NCBI GenBank assembly: GCA_015179025.1
Contig: WHUX01000152.1
Span: 1-64,000, forward strand
Reading direction: 5' to 3'
Length of the DNA stretch: 64,000 bases
Origin: Terfezia claveryi
Taxonomy: Eukaryota > Ascomycota > Pezizomycetes > Pezizales > Pezizaceae
Positions 1-11,792 of the stretch are shown one piece after another. Position 1 is the stretch's first letter, and every line of letters starts with the position of its first letter. The notes below the pieces were generated by a model. That model saw only the letters and a list, made by a program, of their open reading frames with translations, ran no database searches and was not told the DNA's origin. A program made the position numbers and the translations under genes.

Positions 1-1640
1 GACCTTATTACTATGACAGTATATATCCTTGAATCCCTTGTGCATGGCTTTACTTATATCAGTCAAGTATTGACCTAAAGTACCAAACTTTAGTATCTGT
101 TTAGCATAATGGGAGATTAGATAAATCTTTGAGAAATTCTAATGCGTTCCATCTTTCAAAATCTTATCAACCAACTCCTTTCTTTCAAAAGTATTTTTCT
201 GATAGTGCTTAATCTTCTCTGATGCAGTGAGGTCTATAGTAACCAATACCTCCGTCTGCTCTCTTAGTAACTTTTTGTATGCCTCGGCAGTAGCCTTCTT
301 TGCTCTTTTGCCTGTGTGAAAGCATAAGAACATATCTTTGGTTTCATGGAAGTTTCATAAATATTGTCATAAATATGAAATTGTCTCATCCGTATAGCTA
401 GGATACTGAGTCATCAGATAGAAGTCAGTGAAGCTACGAACACAGAAAATTGCTTTGTTAAACTCTTGTAGTTAACCTCCAGTTGGGTGTAGTTAGTTGG
501 TATTCTGATGCAAGGCAGTAGTAAATATACCAAGAATTACTCTAGCAAAGTTCCACATTTTCTTTCTTGACTATTGCGAGACAACTCGATATGCTTTTAT
601 GGGAACAGAAAACCCTGAATAGGTTGGCAATTGATGCCATATATAGTTAAATGCATTTATTCTCTCATGATGCTCTAGAAAACCTTAAATCCACTCCATC
701 AAATATGCTAATACTACAAGAAGGATATTATGTAAGATATCTGCTCGAACTAGATCTGGTAGATTCAAATTAGTGACTGACTACAAAGCATTATTAATGT
801 TTTTGATACCATATTCATTCAGACTTATAGTGTCAGATTTTTGGTAGGCAGTAGCATAATCTGTGTGAGAACAACAAGGAGAACCAGTCTCCGAATATTC
901 ATCCAGCTTCTCTACTGGAGTTATGTAAGTAGGATAGTAATTACTAGCAATACTATGGATTGTAGTATTTTCTATATGGTCAGCAAGCTAACAAAATAGC
1001 TTAGAAAAGTATAGTCAAATGTTCCTATCAGTACAAACTATTTTATATTCCTTTTGACATCTTGCATTAGATAAAGGCTGCAAAAGGTATATCAAAACCT
1101 CATGGATAGTTTGCAAAGTATGAATTTCTTGTATTTTGACTGAATAGTCAAGTATTTTATTGACTTGTTTTAGTCCTATTGATAAAAGTACTATAGATAT
1201 TCAGGTATGCATAGTATATGTATTTTGTATAGAGCTTTGGATATTTCCTATGCTCATATATACTGGCCACAATTTTTTATCCTCAGAAAAATTAGTGAAG
1301 TGAGTTTCATCTAATGCTAAAAAAATTGGAACTAGTGTTCTTCCATCGGGAAGTAATTCCTATTTATAAATTAGATGAGAATCTGACACCCTATATCTAA
1401 ACTACTTACCTAAGTTTCCTCCCACCATTTCACAGTATTGATCTTACTATATACTTAATTCCCTTGTTTATTATATTTTGGGTGATACCTCCATACTAAA
1501 TCAGAGGCATAAGGCTTCTGATATAGAAGATACTCCACCACTAAGATAATATTGAGATAATGGAACTGTACTCCCTAGAGCAAAAGATAGTTTACTATAC
1601 CTGAGTACCAGCGAGGTTTATTTACTGTAGTATCTACAAG
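1..1640 (-). mobile_element. Decayed Plavaka-type DNA transposase (relic)
   Basis: Conceptual translation of the minus strand gives a run of recognisable transposase segments separated by stops and frame changes. In protein order they include a W-W-E stretch followed by PDGRTLVPI-like sequence near 1330-1450, WPVYMSIGNI near 1225-1270, EKLDEYSETG plus SHTDYATAY near 840-920, LVRADILHN near 735-760, FLEHHERINAFNYIWHQLP near 625-690, and a short open C-terminal piece at 139-333 with KRAKKAT and ERKELVDKILKDG. From memory these match the order of fungal Plavaka (CACTA-related) transposases. The DNA is strongly AT-rich and many expected Trp, Gln or Arg codons are stops, as C-to-T mutation (RIP or deamination) would produce. 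The element runs off the left edge, so its C-terminal end and one terminus are missing. It cannot be active. Family assignment is from memory of the protein, not from a search. Confidence 0.75.
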
Positions 1641-3301
1641 CTTATATATTGTATAGGCAGAATGATATTTAGTAGTATCTAGTACTTTTTAAATATCTCT
1701 TATAGCATTTAAAAAACATATTTTAATTTTTGTTTAAATATTATAGAAGATACTTAAAAGGTACTAAATACTACTGTATATTATAAAAAATATAAAAGAT
1801 AAACTAAAATTCTTTTTTGAGATAGAAAAGAGGTAGTCTTAAAGTTTATGTATATCTTAAAATTAAGTTATTTTTATTTACTATTTATTAATAATAAATT
1901 ACTATAGTAACTTTAGAAGTTATTAGATTACTATAATAATTTAATAAAAAAGTTAATAAGAAAGTAAAGTACTAAATTTCTCTATTACTATTATCTATTG
2001 TAGTATTACTACTTATAACCTTTTTATACTAATACTAATTATAGTCTACATCAGTAAAAAAAAAGTCTGCTTTAAGTACTTCAAGTACTTTACTAACCTC
2101 AGTTTTATAATTATTAGCTTCAGACATTTTAGTTTTACAATATTTAGCTTCAAATAGCTTCAGGTACTTCCTAAAGCTATCTGAAGCTACCTGAAGCTAC
2201 CTGAAGGAAGCTAAATTTTTGTTGCTAATATAGTTAGTACAAGTCTCTTGTAGTATCATCAATCAAACTATTCCTCTCTAGTGTAGCGTCGCCAAGTAAG
2301 TCCCTTGGCTTCCATTAGTTTGATTAGCGCCCTACGACTTTCGCTACAGATAGCCAATATAGTTTTACTATACTATACCCAGGGTACTTTAGCTGCGTGC
2401 AGGAATAGTCTGACAAATCCTTTCCGTATAGCCGGGTTTTCACTATGTCGAGGTTCACTATAGCCAGGTTTACCTGTACTTGGCTGGGTCCGATTATGGA
2501 AATATCAGCACACCAACCCGAGGGACAAGCCAGCATCTATGATTCGTCATATGGAAGTATACCCTATGGCCTTGCTGACATTATTACCCCCAGAGCAAGT
2601 TAACATCCGTGGGTTAACTCCATAACTCCCGAATCTGGGCCAGGAACATTCGTCTTGCAGATGGTTACGCAAGGCGATGGTGCTCCAGTGCACCATGGAA
2701 TTCTCTGGAATATTACCCAATTGAGAAAATATCCGCTGGCGATGCATTCAACTTTGACAAAAAGGCGTCCTCTGCCAACCATCCCACCTTCAACCAAGGA
2801 CCTTCCCTGCTCATTGACGCGCCCCCAAGAAAAGTAAACCAACAACATATCGTGATCTTGTCACGGGAGATACTGGGGTGCATGTTACTCTGAAATGCAC
2901 CGCTGCGATCGCTTATCGATTACGATAGGCCTTGCATCTACAAAAGAGACCTCTGGAAGTGCCAACGCTGGCAAACTACTTGATGCCCTTACAATTAATA
3001 CTGACTCTTGGTCAACACTTGTCTGTTAGTGAGCCGTGATAAACCAGTAGGTTTGTACCACATGCGGGGAAATGAGAAATCTGCGGCATGAGAGACATTT
3101 ACTTGTTCAACGGGAAGATGGGGGAGCGTACAGAACAACATTTATTACCCTCTCCTGTTCGAGGTGTAGTCTGCAGGTTAAGAATACTGGGCACAAGTCT
3201 GTCACATAAGTGATATCTTGTTTCTGACCAGCTGAAACGAGACGTTCAACAAAATATCTTTATTATATAATATACATTAAGAAGAGAAAGGGGCGAGGTA
3301 A
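1641..3301. other. AT-rich to mixed non-coding DNA beside the transposon relic
   Basis: From 1641 to about 2230 the sequence is extremely AT-rich with repeated short words such as AAGTACTT and AGCTTCAG/CTGAAGCT, probably the 5' part or flank of the relic element. A 10-bp inverted repeat (AATCAAACTA at 2261-2270, TAGTTTGATT at 2316-2325) encloses 45 bp. After about 2280 the base composition returns to normal. Short ORFs at 2600-2850 on both strands have no recognisable content. I see no gene here. Confidence 0.5.
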
Positions 3302-3946
3302 TCATGCATTCTCCTTCTGCGCTGCGTCGTTCGGTCCTTCGTCATTCCCTCCTTCAAACTCCCGAACGACGCCATTGGTCCTTCCACGCTGCTCGGTCGC
3401 CGAATCCTCACTAAGGAATCCGTAGGGATGATGTAGCTCGGGGAGCTTGAGAGGTTGCCGTTCTTGGACTGCAGTTTGAGATGGCATGAATGGTCGCGAT
3501 TGATCACAGGCAGTATGCTGGAGAAATCGAAGAGCTAGTTGGTCTGCATGGCGTTGCCGTTGGGACACCGATAATTCTGGATTTTCGCACTCATTTGCCC
3601 ACTGCATGCGACCATAGATGGCATCCGAGTCGTCAACCAGGTCAACAAGACAAAACCTTTGTCGAGGTGTTCCCCCTCCTGATCCCGGGAAAATGAGGGA
3701 ATCTAGAGAGGCGCTCTCGACGCCTGATAGAAGAACTTGCGGGTGAACTGAAGACTCAATGCCTCTCGCAATTCCCTGCTCGATGCGCATTTGACGTCGT
3801 CTTTCTTTTTGGATTACTTGATACGCCTCGAGTGAAAAATAAGACACACTGGGCAGATGGGCGTTACCGGAAGGCACTGGCGGAAGAGGGTACTCTGGTT
3901 CAGGCGTACGAGGAAGGAGGGACTCCTGGATAAGGCTTAGTGTCAT
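3302..3946 (-). CDS. Hypothetical protein, about 214 aa
   Basis: An open frame of about 214 codons from the Met whose protein begins MTLSLIQESLLPRTPEPEY; the same frame stays open upstream to 4111, giving 269 aa if the first Met is used. I chose the inner Met because the upstream 55 codons look like non-coding or intron sequence: a possible 3' splice site (TTTCCTCCAG) lies just before it, so an upstream exon is possible. The protein is polar, with a Pro-rich N-terminus, a basic helix-like stretch (QKERRRQMRIEQGIARGIES) and a Glu/Asn-rich tail. It has no signal peptide, membrane segment or domain I recognise. The composition looks more like coding than its neighbours, but no family supports it, and it lies in repeat-rich DNA. 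Confidence 0.4.
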   Translation of the reverse strand: MTLSLIQESLLPRTPEPEYPLPPVPSGNAHLPSVSYFSLEAYQVIQKERRRQMRIEQGIARGIESSVHPQVLLSGVESASLDSLIFPGSGGGTPRQRFCLVDLVDDSDAIYGRMQWANECENPELSVSQRQRHADQLALRFLQHTACDQSRPFMPSQTAVQERQPLKLPELHHPYGFLSEDSATEQRGRTNGVVREFEGGNDEGPNDAAQKENA

Positions 3947-5386
3947 TATGGACTGGAGGAAACAAGAATACTCGTGCCAACCTCTGAATGTTTTTGAAAC
4001 TCGTCCACCATGACTACAAGCAGTCTGTAGTTTGTGGAGTGGATTCTTTACAACCGACAAAAAATTCGAGCTTTGGGAAGAGTATTGGAGGTAGGTTATA
4101 TGTACAAGCATGTGTATCTAGAACGGGTTTCGACCCACCTTTTAACATCAAGCCAGTAACTCAATATTGGTGGGAAGGGTGTTGGCTGAGAAGAAAGACA
4201 TAATAGATTACTCGGAGGCCTTAACTATTGCATGGAAGGTTCCCGTGGGACTATGAAAGGGTTACATTGATACATACATGGCAAAACCCCCGGCTTCGTT
4301 TTCCACAGCATAGACCCCGGGCAGACGATAACAGAGCGCGCAGAATAGCACCGTGCCTGTAGAGTGACAATCCGCCGGGTCAGAGTACCCTGCCCTACGG
4401 CGCTGCTCGGGTCTCTCCATGGTTGGTTTCCCTTTGCTTGATAGTCCTTCCCTAGCCTAAGGGCGTTAAGTTCACCTAGTTACCGTACTTCTTTTCACCA
4501 TTCCGCTGTGCTGGCAGAATGAAACATTCATGTTGTCACCCCAGCTTGGTCTATCAAGGCGAGACATTGAGCATCCTAGGCATCATCCCGGCCCATATGG
4601 TTGGGTTATTATCCACCGTGTGGTGTGTACCGAGAGTTTGGATTTGTGAAAGGGGCTTGTCCTGATACGGTTTGGCTGAGCGGTGTAACCGGTCCCAGCA
4701 GGTTGGTGACTCTCGGTGAGTATTTATATTATGGTGTAATTTTGGGCGAATTCTTTTTGTTGTTTTTTCCAAATACGGCGTAGATCTGGAGTCGAAATTT
4801 CACTATAGCACTCGTGATCTTTGAAGCGAGGTGGGTCCTATCATTTGCTCACTCCGTTATACCTTACCTCACATGAATGTCTAAGTGATATATTTGATTG
4901 TGGGCAGAGGCCAAGGTGAAACGAAGTGAAGGCGACGAGGGAGCGACTGAATACTGAAAAACGGCAATACTATGCAAGCAAGGCCAAGGAGAGGAAATAT
5001 AGACCTTCTGTTCGGCTCTGAAGTGCAAATGAGAGCAGGGGCAGTTGGGCTAGCATGGGCTTTTCTCTAATGTCAGGGTGAAGACCTTCCGATGGGGTTC
5101 AAGTGTAATTCAGGTGTGAAGATTTCGAAAATCACCTTGTTAGGCTTGATTCAGGTCCAACGAGAGAAGGTATAGAAGAGAGGCCGCCGAGGTGGAGAAT
5201 GTTGGATTCAAGAGGTTCAAAGTGCAGAGAGCGGAAGGGGTACATAGTGGCAGAGTGGTGGTATCTACCGTTCCGGTCCTGGAAAGACTCTTATGCAGGG
5301 CTATATTAAATCCAGTCCAAAACATGGATCCAGGATCGTGGTAACTGAAGCATGCATCCAAACGACGGAGAAACCCGCAGGGGGGA

Positions 5387-5403
5387 TTGTGCCAACCAGA
5401 CTA
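5387..5403 (+). repeat. Dispersed 17-bp motif, exact copy 1
   Basis: TTGTGCCAACCAGACTA, identical to the copies at 54149 and 63295. Flanks of the three copies are not similar. Function unknown; it may be a transposon end. Confidence 0.8.
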
Positions 5404-6065
5404 GACGAACCCGTGAGCTGCGAAAGGCATCCTCTGTTCGGTGGTTGAAATACCTAAGTAGTTAAGACAACTTGCATTTTGGTCACGCCGACTCTGCCGT
5501 CTATATAAACTGCTTTCTGCTAACTTTCACATTCCGCATCTACTTGAGGTAGGTACCTAGGTACATATGTACTGTACATAGGTATTGAACCCCACCAACG
5601 GAGACAACCATCCTGATTGGGTCAGGTTAGGCCCAGGGAACTGGGTCCGCCGCCTGGACCACTGGGCCGGGCCTTAGATTACGGTAATTAGGGTTTTGAA
5701 AAAGTGGACCCTTGCCCACAGGGGGCATGAGGCTAGGTTGAGCACTCCATATCAGCACTCCATATCCCTTCGCCGCGCAAATACCGGTACTGGTTGCCAG
5801 TGGAGGAACCTGCAATACTAATCATCTAAGGCAATCGACGATTTGGAGGGACTTCTACTCAATTTTCTAGCGCTGTTTTGCACACTGAAGGGATTGTGTA
5901 GGATACAAACCACCATAATGTGCCGCGCATGAAGCACTTGCATATTCAAAGGGGGGTATGCAAGTGCCATGTACTCAATCGAAGTTGCGAGGTCACGAAT
6001 GCATACAAATATTAAGTGTATGACGTGCAGAATCGGCGGTATTTCGTACGGAGCATGAATAAAGG

Positions 6066-6170
6066 TAGTTTGGTTGCACCACCTACCGTACCTCCACAGA
6101 GGAAAGGTGCTACTCACAAGTGAGTGGGAGTAGCAAGGCCCAAAAGGAGGGTGTTGTGCCAACTAGACTA
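6066..6170. mobile_element. Candidate 105-bp fold-back element (MITE-like)
   Basis: The left end reads TAGTTTGGTTGCACC and the right end, read on the other strand, TAGTCTAGTTGGCACAAC, so the ends form an imperfect terminal inverted repeat built from the dispersed 17-bp motif. The centre is itself palindromic: TGCTACTC at 6108-6115 pairs with GAGTAGCA at 6128-6135, with CTCAC/GTGAG inside. Both ends carry TA, as in TA-targeting elements, but a target-site duplication is not proven. It codes for nothing. It could be a degenerate miniature transposon or a chance hairpin. Confidence 0.45.
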
Positions 6171-6396
6171 CAGGGATGGTGTTTATTATTGCAGGCTCTA
6201 AATGTTGACAAGTCCATTTGATAGAAGTGTATGCTGGCACGTGGTAACTCACATGCTGAATAAGCATCATCTTTCATACATTGGAGATATCTCAAAATTT
6301 TGTCATAGCAGCTAATATCCTGTGCACAATTTGTGCTACTTGAAACACAGCCTCCATGACCCACTGCCGGTAGCGACACGAATATTCAGGCGCAAA

Positions 6397-9300
6397 ATGC
6401 TTCCAGCAGCACCTACTTTTGGGGAGTCACGGAAGGAGCAGGTTGTTCACAATGCACCCAAGCGCATCAAGGAGATGAGATTTGGCATTTTGTACGTGGC
6501 GCCTTCTTCCCATCCTCCCGCTCGGCGCACGGTAGTTTTGGCGGTGTTTCTACTCAGGCCTGGGCTAATCGTGCACTCACCGGGCTGCAGATCCCCACAA
6601 GAAATCGTTAAGCAAGGTGTCATAGAGGTGTCCACAAGGGAGTTGTTTGATTTAGAAGGTGGTGGGCGGAAGGCTAAGAAGAATGGTGCTCTTGATGGGC
6701 GCATGGTTGGCTCCCTCTGATCACCGTGGAGCAGGCAGCATGGAGCTAACAAATGGGATTCCCCTGGTAGGGAACGTCAAGCAAGTCAGGGACCTGTGAC
6801 ACTTGCGGTGAAGTGCTACAGAAATGCAGTGGGCATTTTGGGCACATAAAATTGGCGTTGCCAGTGTTTCACATTGGGTACTTCAAGGCGATTATTACAA
6901 TGCTACAGAACATCTGCAAGGTGAACAAGGCCGTTTTGTGATCGAGTTAGGGGTCCTGGATTGCTAACTCCTGACTGATAGGATTGTGCTCGCATATTGC
7001 TTGATGATAACCACAGGAGGGCATTTCTCAAGGAATTACGGAGACCGGGAATAGACAACCTTAAACGCATGCAGATTTGCAAGAAGATAAATGAACAGTG
7101 CAGGAAGACCAAGGCTTGCTTCCATTGCGGTGCTATTAATGGCACAGTAAAAAAGCAAGGTGCACTTAAGATTATCCACGATAAATTTCGTGCCTTTAAT
7201 GCATCTAATTCAGTGAAGAAGGTTCCTCCAGAAGCCAAGGTCCTGTTCGATCGATCCTTCGATGAGGCTAAGAAGGGAAATAGCGAGGTGGAGAAGCATT
7301 ATCGAAAAGCAATGGACGACTTGAACCCGCTAAAAGTGCTTAATTTGTTCAAGCAAGTGTTGCCAGCTGATTGTGAGTTACTGGGGATGAACCCGAGCGA
7401 AGGGCGTCCAGAAATGTTTATTTGGCAGTATATCCCTGCCCCACCAATTTGTATTCGGCCTTCAGTGGTGCAGGCAGATGCAAGTAATGAAGATGACCTG
7501 ACTGTGAAATTGACGGATATTGTGTGGACAAGTGGGCTTCTGAGATCAGGGATTCAGAGTGGTCAGCCAATACATACATTGATGGTACATAACCCCTGAT
7601 TTGTGGTAACAAGTAATAACCTAACTAGTATGGTAGGAGCAATGGGACTATATGCAACTGCAAGCAGCCTTGTATATCGACAGTGGTCTTCCTGGTTTGG
7701 CGAACAATACCCAGGGCGCAAAGCCTATCAAGGGTTTTTGTCAAAGGCTGAAGGGTAAACAAGGTCGTTTCCGTGGTAACTTGTCGGGGAAACGTGTGGA
7801 CTTCTCTGGACGAACCGTCATTGGACCCGACCCCAATCTTAGCATTGAACAGGTAGCTGTTCCTATGCTTGTAGCGAAGAACCTTACATACCCAGAGCGC
7901 GTATCACGGTATAACAAGGAAAAACTGAAGCAGTGTATCAGAAATGGGCCAAACCAGCATCCTGGAGCCAACTATCTCGAGAAGAAGGGTGCGGATTATA
8001 AAACTAGTCTCAAGTTCGGAAACAGGGAATTACTGGCTGAGGACCTTCAAGAGGGGGATGTAGTAGAACGACATTTGGAAGATGGTGATATCGTTCTTTT
8101 CAATCGACAGCCCTCGCTCCACAAGCTCAGTATATTGTCTCACTACGCTAAGATTCGTCCATGGAAAACTTTCCGCCTCAATGAGTGTGTCTGCAATCCT
8201 TACAATGCCGATTTCGACGGAGACGAAATGAATCTTCACGTACCACAAACCGAGGAGGCAAGAACTGAAGCTATCCAGTTAATGGGCGTCAAAAATAACT
8301 TGTGTACTCCCAAGAACGGAGAACCGATTATTGCTGCCATTCAGGACTTCATTACAGCTGCATACTTGCTAAGTTCTAAGGATCGTTTCTACGACAGGCA
8401 GACGTTCTCGCACATTTGCATGTATATGGTTGACGGTAACATGAAAATTGACATTCCCCCACCTGCCATCCTGAAACCTCAGGCACTCTGGACTGGGAAG
8501 CAGGTTTTCAACGTCATGATGCGACCCAACAAAGACCACAACATAATTGTTAACTTGGATGCAAAGTGTCGTGATTTCAAACCAATTCCTGGATTCGCAC
8601 CCGATCTCTGTCCTAACGATGGTTGGCTAGTCATTCGAGGTAGCGAAATTATGTGCGGTCTCATGGACAAGTCTACCGTTGGTTCAGGAAAAAAGGACTC
8701 CGTCTTTTATGTGATTCTCCGAGATTATGGCGCTGATGCTGCGGTTGCTGCGATGAACCGTCTGGCGAAGCTTTGTGCGAGATGGCTAGCGAATCAGGGT
8801 TTCTCAATCGGTATAAACGACGTCCAGGCCAGCCAGAGGTTGCAAGACGAGAAGAAGCGCATGGTAAAAGAGGCCAATGCTGCCGTTGACGAACTCATCA
8901 CACAGTACAAGAACGGTACCTTAGAGCCTATGGCCGGTTGTAACGAGGAACTCACATTGGAGGTATGTGACCCATCTTAGATAGCTAAAGTTCAAGGAGC
9001 TTTGTACTAATGAAATCCGTATCGATAGAACAAAGTGCAGGGAATTCTCTCCGCCGTTCGAGACAAAGTGGGTGATGCCTGTATGAAGGAATTGAGCAGG
9101 AACAACTCCCCACTTATCATGGCGAACTCTGGCTCAAAGGGCTCCAAGATTAACGTCTCCCAAATGGTTGCGGTCGTCGGACAACAGGTCATTGCCGGAA
9201 AACGTGTTCCTGATGGTTTCGATGACAGAAGTTTACCTCACTTCCCAAAGAACTCCAAGACACCCTCCTCAAAGGGTTTTGTCGAGAACAGTTTTTACAC

Positions 9301-11247
9301 CGGACTTACCCCAACTGAGTTCTTGTTCCACGCTATTTCTGGTCGTGAAGGGTTGGTAGATACCGCCGTCAAGACTGCCGAAACTGGGTACATGTCTCGT
9401 CGTTTGATGAAGTCCTTGGAGGATCTATCGTGTGCTTACGATTATACTGTTCGAAACTCTTCAGGGGGTATCGTGCAGTTCCAGTATGGTGGTGATAACT
9501 TGGATCCTGTGGATATGGAGGGTTCTGCCCAGCCAGTGCATTTTGATCGGACGTTCAATCATTCGGAGAATCTCACTCGTGATAACGACGCGAATGGGCT
9601 TCAGCCATGGGAAATGAACTCGATCACTGCGGAGGTCCTCGCACGATATGAAGCCAAGATTCCGAGGCTCAACTTCAAGGGAGAGGCTGTTCCTGATGAA
9701 AATCTCCAGGATAAGGACCTTGATGAGCATGAAGCCAAGCGTATCTTCTACCGCTCAATCAAGGATTTTGTATCCAAGAAAGCTGAGAAGCTGGCCTCTA
9801 TCCGGGAGAACCTTGGAATGCCATCAGGTCTTGAGCCTCCAGTCAGCTCAGAACAACTGGACGACGAGTATGCAGACGTAGACATGGATAATATTTACGA
9901 CGAAGAAAACAGAGCCCTGAGACGAGTAATGCTTGTTTCGGAGAAGACTCTGATGGAATTCATATCGCAATGTATCACCAAATACGAAAAGTCGAAGGTT
10001 GAGCCTGGGTCTGCAGTCGGTGCGGTCGGTGCGCAGAGTATTGGTGAGCCGGGAACACAAATGACCTTGAAGACCTTCCATTTTGCTGGTGTCGCCAGTA
10101 TGAACGTTACTTTAGGAGTCCCACGTATTAAGGAAATTATTAATGCGAGCAAGAATATCAGTACGCCAATTATTACTTGTCGGTTAGTAAATCAGGTAGA
10201 TGAGCGTGCGGCGAGGGTCGTCAAGGGAAGAATCGAGAAAACATACTTGGAAGATGTCCGTTCCAGAATCCCTACTTCCCGCCATGAACCGAATACTGAC
10301 CTAGGGTATAGATTATCCACTATGTCGAGGACGTTTGTACCCCCGAAGAATGCTACGTCGGTGTCCGTGTAGATCATAACACAATCGATAAACTCCAGCT
10401 TGAGCTAACCATTGAAGACATCGTTACAGCCATCTCCAAAGCCCCCAAACTTAAGATCTCCAAACAAGACATCCGTGTGCATAAGAACCGCATCCGTATC
10501 TACGTGCGGGACTATACCGAGAAAGAGCGCAGGGCGTCCAAGACTGAGATAGATGTCTACATGCGTGTGCAAGCCCTGAAGCGAGCGTTGCCTAGTGTTG
10601 TCGTCAAGGGATACCCTCAGGCTACTCGTGCTGTCGTCAAGAAGGATGATAGGAGTGGGAAGAACGAATTGCTCGTTGAAGGTTATGGATTGAAGCTTTG
10701 TATTAACACTGAGGGCATTGTGGGGACACATACGAAGTCGAACAGTGTTATGGAGATGAGAGAAGTCTTGGGTATCGAGGCCGCTAGGTGACCAATCAAT
10801 CTCCCTAGCAATAGACAGCCAAAACTGACATTGTCTTGCTATATAAGATACTCCATCATCAATGAAATCTCCTACACTATGCGCGAGCACGGTATGGACA
10901 TCGATCCTCGCCACATGCAACTCCTCGGAGACGTCATGACCTACAAAGGCGAAGTCCTCGGTATCACCCGATTCGGCCTCGCCAAGATGCGGGATTCCGT
11001 GCTCCAGCTTGCGTCATTTGAGAAGACAACAGATCACTTATTCGACGCAGCATTCCATATGAAGAAGGACGCTGTAGAGGGAGTGTCGGAGTGTATTATT
11101 CTTGGGCAAAGTATGAGTATTGGCACCGGGTCGTTCCAGGTTGTGAGGAGGTTGATGATGAGTGAGGAAGACTTGAGGATGAATCCGACAGTGTTTGAGG
11201 CGGCGTGGGATAGGTGTTATAAGAAGCGGGCGGTCGGGAGGCGGTGA
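6397..11247 (+). CDS. RPC1: DNA-directed RNA polymerase III largest subunit, 1463 aa
   Basis: Catalytic core of nuclear RNA polymerase III, which makes tRNA, 5S rRNA and U6 RNA. Eight exons: 6397-6491, 6591-6705, 6771-6920, 6982-7584, 7637-8962, 9029-10255, 10312-10787 and 10848-11247. The product length fits yeast RPC160 (about 1460 aa). The N-terminus has the KRI motif ([12 protein letters not shown]) and the zinc-binding [17 protein letters not shown]; a second Cys pair (CFHCG) follows. The active-site loop [10 protein letters not shown] lies near residue 511 and supplies the three Asp that bind catalytic Mg. The trigger-loop region ([20 protein letters not shown]) is near residue 1094. 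The LTDIVW and TDHLFDAAF segments are typical of the Pol III rather than Pol I or II subunit. All seven introns are 52-99 nt GT-AG; the 10256 donor (GTCCGT) is weak but the frame requires it. An in-frame Met exists upstream at 6322, but 6397 gives the conserved start. Intact. Confidence 0.97.
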
Positions 11248-11792
11248 GGTGGGTGGCAATAGGGGGAGGGAAATCTGATAGGGTGGGAATGTTTCGCGGT
11301 GTTTGCAGCTATTTTACTCTATCCGGCGACACCAAAATATAACATTGGGCGTTGGTTTCTGGTTTACGGGTTCTGGTTTGCAATGTTAGTCCTAAGGGTA
11401 GCCTGCGGTGGTTTTGTTGAACAAGTTGATGGAACAGAGGATTTTGTATACTATGCTGAGGCGGTGTAGGATATTATGATATTTGCGGAGTACTGCGATA
11501 TGTATTATTACTTCATACTTCCTCACCCCAATTCGCCATCCACAACATGATCCTACCAAGTGCATGGGGAGTACGCTGCCATGGTCTATACTTTGGTGTA
11601 GCCGACCCAGCCAATCGTGCAACGGGCTTGGGGAAGGGAGGGGTATATATATAGTATATATTGTGCTGAACCCCTTCCACGCATTAATATGAAACCCCCT
11701 TCGACCTATGTGGCTGAAAGAGCTCACTGGTCGTTCTATGTACTGAGCGGAATAGGACTCGGGATACCTTTATATCCGGCCTCACAAGACTA
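11248..11792. other. Intergenic region, RPC1 3' flank and promoter of the secreted-protein gene
   Basis: No gene seen. It contains a TATATATATAGTATATATTG patch near 11643-11663 and, at its right end, the 20-bp repeat that abuts the next start codon. Confidence 0.5.
11771..11790 (+). repeat. 20-bp exact repeat, copy A
   Basis: TATATCCGGCCTCACAAGAC, found again at 28994-29013. This copy ends 2 bp before the ATG at 11793, so it would be the end of the 5' leader of the secreted-protein gene. Its flanks do not match those of copy B. Confidence 0.8.

Larger units (their letters stand above)
3947..6396. other. Intergenic, repeat-containing DNA upstream of the Pol III gene
   Basis: No convincing gene. 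The stretch holds one exact and one near copy of the 17-bp dispersed motif (5387-5403, 6154-6170), the fold-back element at 6066-6170, and a self-complementary GTAC-rich patch near 5547-5590 (AGGTAGGTACCTAGGTACAT followed by GTACTGTACATAGGTA). The ORFs on both strands are short and have no recognisable protein. Confidence 0.5.

Noticed and set aside
2261..2325. 10-bp inverted repeat around 45 bp
   Set aside because: Short, AT-rich arms can arise by chance in this composition; no second copy was seen.
4120..4140. GGGTTTCGACCCACC, resembling a tRNA T-arm
   Set aside because: The stem bases do not pair around a proper seven-base loop and no anticodon or acceptor arm fits.
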